Assembly: GCA_030430995.1 (NCBI GenBank)
Contig: JAUIKA010000001.1
Span: 1 to 49,082, forward strand
Direction of reading: 5' to 3'
Source of the DNA: Alphaproteobacteria bacterium
GTDB taxonomy: Bacteria; Pseudomonadota; Alphaproteobacteria; Rickettsiales; Rickettsiaceae
DNA length: 49,082 nt
The position numbers were made by a program, and so were the translations under genes. Under the pieces are notes generated by a model that was not told where the DNA came from, searched no databases, and saw only the letters and a list, made by a program, of their open reading frames with translations. Of this stretch, positions 43,724-49,082 are shown in pieces; the first letter of the stretch is position 1; each line of letters opens with the position of its first letter.

Positions 43724-44760
43724 TGACAATAGAGCCTGAATATAAATCTTTCTTAGAGGAGATTAAGCAAAGAGTAGCAAGTAGTCGCTATAGAGCAGCT
43801 TTATCTGTAAATAAAGAGCTAATATTGTCCTATCACCATATAGGCAGACAGATCCTTCTTGCTCAACATAAGCATAGTTGGGGAAGTAAAGTGATAGATA
43901 ATCTCAGCAAAGACCTGAAATCTGCTTTTCCTGATATGAAAGGGTTTAGCCATCAGAATCTTAAATATATGAGAAAATTTGCAAGCGAATATACGAATGA
44001 AGAAATTAGTCAACAGCTTGTTGACCAATTACCTTGGGGTCATATAACAGTATTACTTTACCGCCTTGATAGTAAAGAAGAGAGAGGTTTTTACATCTGT
44101 CAGATAATCAACAATACTTGGTCCAGAAAAAAACTCCAGGACCAGATAGGAAAATCTTTACATTTAAGGCAAGCCAAAGCGGTGACGAATTTTGATTTAA
44201 AATTACCATCTCCTCAATCTGACTTAGCTAAAAATACTCTAAAGGATCCATATTCATTTGATTTTTTAGGTTTAGGAAAAGATGCTAATGAGAGAGAAAT
44301 AGAAAAAGCATTAGTAGATCATGTAGAAAAGTTTTTGCTAGAGCTTGGAGAAGGTTTTGCATTTATGGGGAGGCAATATCATTTAAAAATATCAGATAAT
44401 AATTATTTTTTGGATTTGCTATTCTATCACGTCAAGCTTAGATGTTATGTTGTAGTAGAATTAAAAAACACAGCATTTAAACCAGAATATGCAGGCAAGC
44501 TCAATTTTTATCTATCTGCAGTAGATGACCTGCTACGCCATCCAGATGATAAGCCATCTATAGGTCTTATTCTATGTAGATCCAAAGATAATGTTTTAGC
44601 TGAATATGCACTTAGAGACATGACAAAGCCAATAGGGCTTGCAGATTATAGTTTAACTAAGATATTGCCAGAGAATCTAAAAACAGCTCTTCCTACAATA
44701 GAGGAAATTGAGGAGGAGATGGATGAAATAGCAAAAAAAGAGGGCAAAGATGATAGATAG
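43723..44760 (+). CDS. DUF1016 / YhcG-family PD-(D/E)XK nuclease
   Basis: The 345-residue protein is full-length DUF1016. The N-terminal domain has ELILSYHHIGRQILLAQHKH and GFSHQNLKYMRKFASEY, and LVDQLPWGHITVLLYRL is a family hallmark. The C-terminal nuclease domain has YFLDLLFYHVKLRCYVVVEL with the following KN, giving the catalytic Asp (about 229) and the ExK (about 244). The target is unknown, and such genes are frequent in mobile DNA. The end overlaps the GNAT gene by 11 bases. Confidence 0.9.
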   Translation: MTIEPEYKSFLEEIKQRVASSRYRAALSVNKELILSYHHIGRQILLAQHKHSWGSKVIDNLSKDLKSAFPDMKGFSHQNLKYMRKFASEYTNEEISQQLVDQLPWGHITVLLYRLDSKEERGFYICQIINNTWSRKKLQDQIGKSLHLRQAKAVTNFDLKLPSPQSDLAKNTLKDPYSFDFLGLGKDANEREIEKALVDHVEKFLLELGEGFAFMGRQYHLKISDNNYFLDLLFYHVKLRCYVVVELKNTAFKPEYAGKLNFYLSAVDDLLRHPDDKPSIGLILCRSKDNVLAEYALRDMTKPIGLADYSLTKILPENLKTALPTIEEIEEEMDEIAKKEGKDDR

Positions 44761-45676
44761 GTTGCCAGATAATATCACGATAAGATTACTCAAATCGCAA
44801 GATAACAAGTTACTTGAAGAATATCTTGAACCTCATAAATCTGAAACCATGTTTATTTACAGTAATTTTCAATCTGCTGGTATTGAATATAAAGGGCAAT
44901 GCTTTGAGGGTGAGTATTTTGGTTATTTCAATAAGAAGCACGATAATAGAGAGAAGTTGCTAGGCGTTATCGTTCATTATAGCAACGGTCATATCATAAT
45001 GCATGCATCAAATAATTTAGTATTAGAAAGACTCACTACCTATTTAAAAAAACATTTAAATAGAGATATTGCTGGCGTATCGGGAATAAGCGCACAAGCA
45101 AGTTATGTAATTAATGAGTTAGGATTGTCTGATTCAATTTTTAGCATCAACCGAGATGCAGGCTTATATGATTTATGTTTATCAAGTTTAAACGCTGTAG
45201 ATTTGCAAATTAATTGTAATATTATACCAGCTAAAGAAGTTCCCATAGATACTTTAATACAATGGATTACCGACTATGAAATTGAAGCTTTAGGAGCAGA
45301 TAAAAATGATGCTTTGTCAGACCGTGTTAACAATAAAGTTGAACGCATTAGAAATGGTGATGGTTTTGCTATGTTGAAAGATAATATACCAGTATCATTA
45401 GTTGGCTTTAACTCTAAATTGAAGGATATGCTGCAAGTAGGTCCTGTTTGGACTCCGACAGAATACCGAAATAAGGGTTTTGCTAGACGACTTTTAGCAA
45501 GCGCTTTGCTTAAGCAAAAATCACATGGAATAAAAAAAGCAATTTTATTTTCAGACAATCCTGCTGCTATAAAAGCCTATGAAGCAATTGGTTTTAAACA
45601 AATTGGTACATATCGTCTTGCATTACTAAAAGATCCTATTACTATGCATGCCCAAAAATTTAAAGTTTATGAATAA
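44750..45676 (+). CDS. GNAT-family acetyltransferase, two-part
   Basis: The 308-residue protein has a C-terminal GNAT domain. QVGPVWTPTEYRNKGFARRL is motif A with the R-N-K-G-F-A acetyl-CoA loop at about residues 225-245, and SDNPAAIKAYEAIGFKQIG is motif B. The N-terminal 150 residues form a second, degenerate GNAT-like half, with QCFEGEYFGYFNKKHDNREK. The substrate is unknown. It overlaps the DUF1016 gene by 11 bases, so the pair is co-translated. Confidence 0.82.
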   Translation: MIDRLPDNITIRLLKSQDNKLLEEYLEPHKSETMFIYSNFQSAGIEYKGQCFEGEYFGYFNKKHDNREKLLGVIVHYSNGHIIMHASNNLVLERLTTYLKKHLNRDIAGVSGISAQASYVINELGLSDSIFSINRDAGLYDLCLSSLNAVDLQINCNIIPAKEVPIDTLIQWITDYEIEALGADKNDALSDRVNNKVERIRNGDGFAMLKDNIPVSLVGFNSKLKDMLQVGPVWTPTEYRNKGFARRLLASALLKQKSHGIKKAILFSDNPAAIKAYEAIGFKQIGTYRLALLKDPITMHAQKFKVYE

Positions 45677-45766
45677 TTTAGAGATAGTAGAAGCATAGTA
45701 GTTAAAAGATAGTGATGTAATTATTAGCAATAATATGAAATTGATAGAATCAATATAGAGGTTATA

Positions 45767-45973
45767 ATGAAAACAATAGATATGGACGGCAAATATTTAG
45801 ATAAGCATTATCTAAATATAACAGAAGTTTTAGAGTTTTATAATGATTTAAGAGGAATAGGTATAGTAGAGAAGATAAAACAAGGTCGTTATAGCATGTC
45901 TGTTACCTTTAATGAGCATGCACTGGAAAGATATCTTCATTTTATAGAAGTAATTAACTCTAGCAATAGATAA
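45767..45973 (+). CDS. Short uncharacterised protein paired with the WGR gene
   Basis: I do not recognise this 68-residue protein. It is soluble and amphipathic, with the stretches LNITEVLEFYNDLRGIGIVE and YSMSVTFNEHALERYLHFIE. The final base of its stop codon is the first base of the WGR gene's ATG, so the two are translated together. The start is preceded by AGAGGTTATA, a fair ribosome site. Confidence 0.55.
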   Translation: MKTIDMDGKYLDKHYLNITEVLEFYNDLRGIGIVEKIKQGRYSMSVTFNEHALERYLHFIEVINSSNR

Positions 45974-46215
45974 TGAAAGCTACCATCTCTTGGAGAAAAG
46001 ACAATGGCAGATATTATAAAGTAAGCCAGCAATATAATTTTCTAGGAGGCATAAGCCTTATATGTAGTTGGGGTAGCTTATATAGCGTCGGCAGAGGAAG
46101 CAAGGAATATATCTTCACTTCTAGAGAAGAAATGCAGAAAAAGCTAAGTTATATAAAAACTAGAAGAAAATATAGAGGATATAATGTTGTTGGGCTTTTG
46201 GGTTTTAACTTTTGA
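45973..46215 (+). CDS. Single-domain WGR protein
   Basis: The 80-residue protein matches the WGR domain: SWRKDNGRYYKVSQQYNFLG supplies the opening Trp/Lys/Asn/Arg pattern, ICSWGSLYSVGRGSKEYIF the WG core, and SREEMQKKLSYIKTRRKYRG with GY the closing helix and RGY motif. WGR domains bind DNA ends or nucleic acid, as in PARP-1. The hallmark WGR is WGS here, with GRGS slightly later. A free-standing domain coupled to a small partner suggests a DNA-binding accessory role. Confidence 0.75.
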   Translation: MKATISWRKDNGRYYKVSQQYNFLGGISLICSWGSLYSVGRGSKEYIFTSREEMQKKLSYIKTRRKYRGYNVVGLLGFNF

Positions 46216-46232
46216 TATAAAAATAGGTAATT

Positions 46233-46469
46233 ATGTTTCAATGAGAAATTCATCATTATATAAAAGTAGTCTATAACTCTGATACAGAAAAATGGGAAGA
46301 AGATCTTTCGTCTCTAGGGCATGTCTATATAGAGTTTGCCATCAATAAGGGTGAGAGTATTTTTAGAGGAGTAAATAAAAAAGTAATGTTATGGCCTGTT
46401 TATTATAGAGATGAGCAAGTAAGATATAATAGAGCTGTTGAATATCAAGAAAGTATAGGAAATATTTAA
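46233..46469 (+). pseudogene. Broken copy of the papain-fold gene (N-terminal third)
   Basis: Reading from the ATG at 46233 gives MFQ, then TGA where the intact gene at 17489-18652 has TTA, then EIHHYIKVVYNSDTEKWEED and LSSLGHVYIEFAINKGESIF, and ends prematurely at a TAA at 46467-46469. It is a near copy of residues 1-78 of the tra-operon gene, including its His in GHVYIE, but has lost the Cys part. One nonsense mutation and a truncation make it a pseudogene. Confidence 0.85.
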
Positions 46470-46480
46470 ATAAATTAAAA

Positions 46481-47032
46481 ATGAATCTACGGAAATTATT
46501 TATATATCTAACTTTATTTATATCTTTAGTGGGTAATCTGTTTTTAGGGTATAAATATAAGATTGAGAAAGACATTATTTCAACAGAAGTGTGCTTCACG
46601 CCAGATCATAAATGTACTTCTCTTATTATAGACGAAATAGCAAAAACAAAAAAAGAAATCTTAGTACAAGCATATAGCTTTACATCAATAGCTATAGCAA
46701 AAGCTTTAGTGAGAGCAAAGCTTGATGGAGTTAGTGTACAAGTTTTGCTAGATAGAAGTAATATAAGTAGCAAATATTCTTGTATGAAGATTTTACAAGA
46801 CAATAATATTCCTGTATATATTGATAGTATTAAAGGCATAGCACATAACAAAGTTATGATTTTTGATAGTAATAGAGTTTTAACAGGGTCTTTTAACTTT
46901 TCTAAAGCTGCTGATTTTAAAAATGTAGAAAATCTTTTAATCATAAACGATAAAGCTTTAGCCAAAAGGTACAAAAAAAATTGGCTTGCTAGACAAAAGA
47001 TAGGCTATTTTCACCCTAAAACAGGGATCTAG
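46481..47032 (+). CDS. Phospholipase D-superfamily protein (Nuc-like)
   Basis: The 183-residue protein has an N-terminal membrane or signal helix (LFIYLTLFISLVGNLFLGYK) and one HKD motif, IAHNKVMIFDSNRVLTGSFN with FS, at about residues 122-143. Length and a single HKD match Nuc-type endonucleases and the exported phospholipase D of Rickettsia, which act as dimers. The substrate, DNA or phospholipid, cannot be told from sequence. The gene starts 11 bases after the broken papain-fold copy. Confidence 0.88.
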   Translation: MNLRKLFIYLTLFISLVGNLFLGYKYKIEKDIISTEVCFTPDHKCTSLIIDEIAKTKKEILVQAYSFTSIAIAKALVRAKLDGVSVQVLLDRSNISSKYSCMKILQDNNIPVYIDSIKGIAHNKVMIFDSNRVLTGSFNFSKAADFKNVENLLIINDKALAKRYKKNWLARQKIGYFHPKTGI

Positions 47033-47164
47033 GGTGTATATTTATAACCTTAGGTTAAAGCGCATAAAAGTAATAAATATTAAATAGATTATATATATAT
47101 TGCAGTAATGATTAAATAGTGATATAAATACTGCTAATAATTAAAACATTAAAGTATTAGTATT

Positions 47165-47590
47165 ATGACTCCTGTTGATTTAGCTAAAGAGAATTTTTTA
47201 AAGATTTTAAAACGTAAAACAATAAAAGTATGTTTAACAAAACTATCAGCAAAAACTTCAATTACTATAATAGATAGACTGCAAATATTACAAAAATTTT
47301 GGCATTTAGATGCTGTAGTGGTATTTAGTAACAAAAAACTTGTATTTCATAATTATCTAAACCAATCATTTTGGAGATATAGAATTGCTTATAGTACCTA
47401 TGAAGAATTTATAGCAGATATAGAAAGTTTCCAAAAAAAAGACAGAATCTTTTTAAAATTTTATTTAGAAAGTTTAGAAATACATTGTCTTCCAAATATT
47501 TATGTTAGACCTTGGAATAGTAATGATAAACATTATATTCAAAAATTATTTCAAAAAGCTATAGCTGGGCCTATGTCCAAATCTGTATAA
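47165..47590 (+). CDS. Uncharacterised 141-residue protein
   Basis: The family is not recognised. The protein is soluble and basic, mixed helix and strand, with a run at the front (MTPVDLAKENFLKILKRKTI) and aromatic-rich middle (FHNYLNQSFWRYRIAYSTYE). No signal, membrane segment or known motif is seen. The single-gene setting between phospholipase D and a convergent gene gives no functional hint. Continuous reading and compatible codon use make it a plausible gene. Confidence 0.5.
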   Translation: MTPVDLAKENFLKILKRKTIKVCLTKLSAKTSITIIDRLQILQKFWHLDAVVVFSNKKLVFHNYLNQSFWRYRIAYSTYEEFIADIESFQKKDRIFLKFYLESLEIHCLPNIYVRPWNSNDKHYIQKLFQKAIAGPMSKSV

Positions 47591-47592
47591 AA

Positions 47593-47604
47593 GGCTATAT
47601 AGCC
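47593..47604. other. 12-bp palindrome after the 141-residue gene
   Basis: GGCTATATAGCC is a perfect palindrome just after the stop codon. It could be a weak terminator stem or a regulator site. It lacks the following T-run expected of an intrinsic terminator. Confidence 0.25.
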
Positions 47605-47660
47605 TGGTGGTCCTTTATGCAATACCCCATGTAAGATGAAGTACTGTCTACTACAATTCA

Positions 47661-48449
47661 TTAACATGGAAATATAATACTGGAAAACCAATCAATCCAA
47701 TTCATTCTTGTATCTTTTTTCTTCACTAGCCTTGGGTTACCTGGAATAATAAATGTAGAAGAATCCTGATCTCCATATTCCACCTCCTTGTGAGGCAAGT
47801 AACATGTTATGTCCTCTAATATAATAAGCTTAGGATCTACGTTGAATTTTAGTGCTATATCATTCAATTTTGTATTTTTAGGCGCTATTATTTGGTAGAT
47901 TCTATCTCCTGGACCCCATATCTCTTTTTCATCTATATCTATAAAGTTGATTGGCATTTTATTTGTTATAACAAAGTAATCATTTAATGTTTCAAACAAG
48001 GGAGTATTTGATTTAGGATATTTAGTAAATTGATTACCTTCGATATAGTTTGTATCACCTATTGCCCATGCAACTTCATGGGTATGATTATGCCAAAAAA
48101 AACTGGTTCCTGGTAGTTTAATAGCCCTATATACATCATTAATTGCTAATAGGCATTCAACATAGGTATTCTTATGCATATCTTTTATATAAGATACAAA
48201 TATATTTATTGCATTTTCATATTGTTGTCTTGTCAGTGTAATTTCTGTTGAAAGTAATGGATATGTAGATTTTGCTTTTAACCGCTCTAGAGCAAGTCTA
48301 CTTAGCTGATCTTCAAAAATAAATCCCCTTTCTTCTTGAATTATACCTATTACAATTCGAGTTGATTTGTTATGGGTAAATTCTAAATACATATTACTTA
48401 ATTTGCCATACCGTCTTTGAAGGTCATGGTGAATTATTATATTAAACAT
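47661..48449 (-). CDS. Second papain-fold-like protein with LysM-like tail
   Basis: The 262-residue protein is homologous over residues 1-125 to the gene at 17489-18652 (MFNIIIHHDLQRRYGKLSNM versus MFQLKIHHDVK). The Cys of YVECLLAINDVYRAIKLPG is kept, while the His of GHVYIE is replaced by Asn (SNMYLEF). The C-terminal part (about 175-240) looks like a LysM module: YQIIAPKNTKLNDIALKFNV, then DPKLI and the ending SSTFIIPGNPR. LysM modules bind peptidoglycan. With one catalytic residue missing it may be a binding rather than cutting protein. It overlaps the upstream gene by 8 bases. Confidence 0.5.
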   Translation of the reverse strand: MFNIIIHHDLQRRYGKLSNMYLEFTHNKSTRIVIGIIQEERGFIFEDQLSRLALERLKAKSTYPLLSTEITLTRQQYENAINIFVSYIKDMHKNTYVECLLAINDVYRAIKLPGTSFFWHNHTHEVAWAIGDTNYIEGNQFTKYPKSNTPLFETLNDYFVITNKMPINFIDIDEKEIWGPGDRIYQIIAPKNTKLNDIALKFNVDPKLIILEDITCYLPHKEVEYGDQDSSTFIIPGNPRLVKKKDTRMNWIDWFSSIIFPC

Positions 48450-48738
48450 AATCTACATTTACCCCTCTTGTATATTTATAACTCCTTTTTCTATAACCCT
48501 CATAAGAATTGTAAAAAGAAAAAGGTTGTGCGTATAAATAAATCTCTAGATTTCTGCCAAATAGCAAAGATAACGGTAATATAATATATAATATCCAAAA
48601 TATCCCTTCTAACATCATAAAACACCCGGGGCTTTCAAATGTAAATATATGATCTATATAGAGTTTTATCAGTATTGATAATAATATTAAGCACAAGTTA
48701 TATTTAGTAATAAAAATTTTGCTAAGTATTTTTTGCAT
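48442..48738 (-). CDS. Uncharacterised membrane protein, 98 residues
   Basis: This 98-residue protein has two hydrophobic stretches, CLILLSILIKLYIDHIFTF and MLEGIFWILYIILPLSLLFG, and a tyrosine/arginine-rich soluble end. No family is recognised. It overlaps the papain-fold gene by 8 bases and follows the broken TPR gene by 17 bases, so all three seem to come from one operon. Confidence 0.55.
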   Translation of the reverse strand: MQKILSKIFITKYNLCLILLSILIKLYIDHIFTFESPGCFMMLEGIFWILYIILPLSLLFGRNLEIYLYAQPFSFYNSYEGYRKRSYKYTRGVNVDYV

Positions 48739-48755
48739 TTACACCTCTTTGCCGA

Positions 48756-48959
48756 TTATAATCTATTTCTATCTATTTTTGCTTTATTATAGCATTCGGA
48801 TGCTTCTTTAGTTCTGCCTAACTCATCTAAAATCACTCCTTTATTGTAATATGCACTCGCATCTGAGGGTTTTAATGCTATAGCCTTATTAGAGCATACT
48901 AAAGCCTCATCTGCTTTTTCCATTAAACATAGAATAATAGCTTTATTAGGAACCGTCAA
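48756..48959 (-). pseudogene. Truncated tetratricopeptide-repeat (TPR) protein
   Basis: The open frame of 67 residues consists of the end of one TPR unit and one complete unit, DALVCSNKAIALKPSDASAY and YNKGVILDELGRTKEASECY. It starts abruptly without a normal N-terminus about 45 bases before an insertion element begins. A TPR protein normally has several units, so the gene was probably cut by that insertion and this is its C-terminal remnant. Confidence 0.6.
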
Positions 48960-49028
48960 GTTAATTTAGAGAGTATAAAATATTTCTAGAATCTGTTAAA
49001 TTAAAGGTACTAATTAAGATGCAAAAAT

Positions 49029-49082
49029 ATGCTGTCTGCTCCAAAAGGTTATAGATTCCCAGTAACAATAATTGGTCATGCT
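49029..49082 (+). mobile_element. IS6-family transposase, start only
   Basis: The last 54 bases encode MLSAPKGYRFPVTIIGHA, the characteristic opening of IS6/IS26-family transposases (KGYRFPxxII). The gene runs off the window. GGTACT...GATGCAAA at about 49007-49026 may be its terminal inverted repeat. This element probably cut the TPR gene and marks the right edge of the cargo region. Confidence 0.72.

Noticed and set aside
1..49082. tRNA, rRNA or riboswitch genes
   Set aside because: None recognised by eye in either strand; gaps are short and AT-rich.

Overview
The window is AT-rich, densely coded bacterial DNA that reads as a conjugative mobile element of the order Rickettsiales, most likely Rickettsiaceae. 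The reasons are an F-like tra operon combined with a Ti-type relaxase (TraA) and TraD_Ti, the hallmark of Rickettsiales Amplified Genetic Elements (RAGE) and related rickettsial plasmids, together with typical rickettsial cargo (HU, Hsp20, Rpn/PD-(D/E)XK nucleases, phospholipase D, GNAT enzymes) and a low G+C composition. A ParA, a ribbon-helix-helix partner, a 35-unit 10-bp repeat array and a replication-initiator-like protein suggest a plasmid, or a formerly plasmid-borne element now integrated. The sequence alone cannot decide between these.

Layout. 1-2.7 kb is a scrap-heap boundary: IS5-type fragments, a frameshifted tyrosine recombinase, a resolvase tail, an AbrB/PIN toxin-antitoxin pair (vapBC) and an intact serine resolvase. 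2.7-5.0 kb holds an Rpn-type nuclease, HU, and an Hsp20 with a decayed membrane-anchor leader. 5.0-28.7 kb is a near-complete F-type conjugation operon on the minus strand, in transcription order traA, L, E, K, B, V, C, two tiny membrane proteins, a coiled-coil membrane protein, traW, U, trbC, two paralogous membrane proteins, a putative papain-fold protein, two traN-like genes, traF, H, G, then Rpn genes, traD and traX. One plus-strand membrane gene sits at the place where F plasmid carries its entry-exclusion gene. 28.9-34.0 kb holds an XRE regulator and an overlapping minus-strand chain: replication-initiator-like protein, GNAT, and a sodium/solute symporter fused to a degenerate histidine-kinase module. 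34.3-36.1 kb is the partition locus (repeat array, parA, RHH protein, double-HTH regulator). 36.1-41.8 kb is a giant relaxase. 41.8-42.0 kb is a divergent intergenic region with a perfect 16-bp hairpin, the best oriT candidate. 42.0-45.7 kb is a plus-strand overlapping operon (DUF1173-like, TraD_Ti, DUF1016 nuclease, GNAT). 45.7-49.1 kb is cargo: a WGR protein, a broken copy of the papain-fold gene, phospholipase D, a second papain-fold/LysM-like gene, a truncated TPR gene and the start of an IS6-type transposase.

How it works together. The relaxase should nick at oriT near 41.95-42.0 kb, TraD couples the nucleoprotein to the F-type channel, and the traA-traX products build the pilus and channel. 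The most striking point is that the relaxase polypeptide continues through a RecD-like helicase and a primase-like segment into a compact domain with the catalytic motifs of bacterial DNA polymerase III alpha (DnaE), then into a Toprim domain and a histidine-rich tail. One protein may therefore nick, unwind, prime and copy the transferred strand. The partition locus and repeat array would keep the element in the cell, helped by vapBC and the resolvase.
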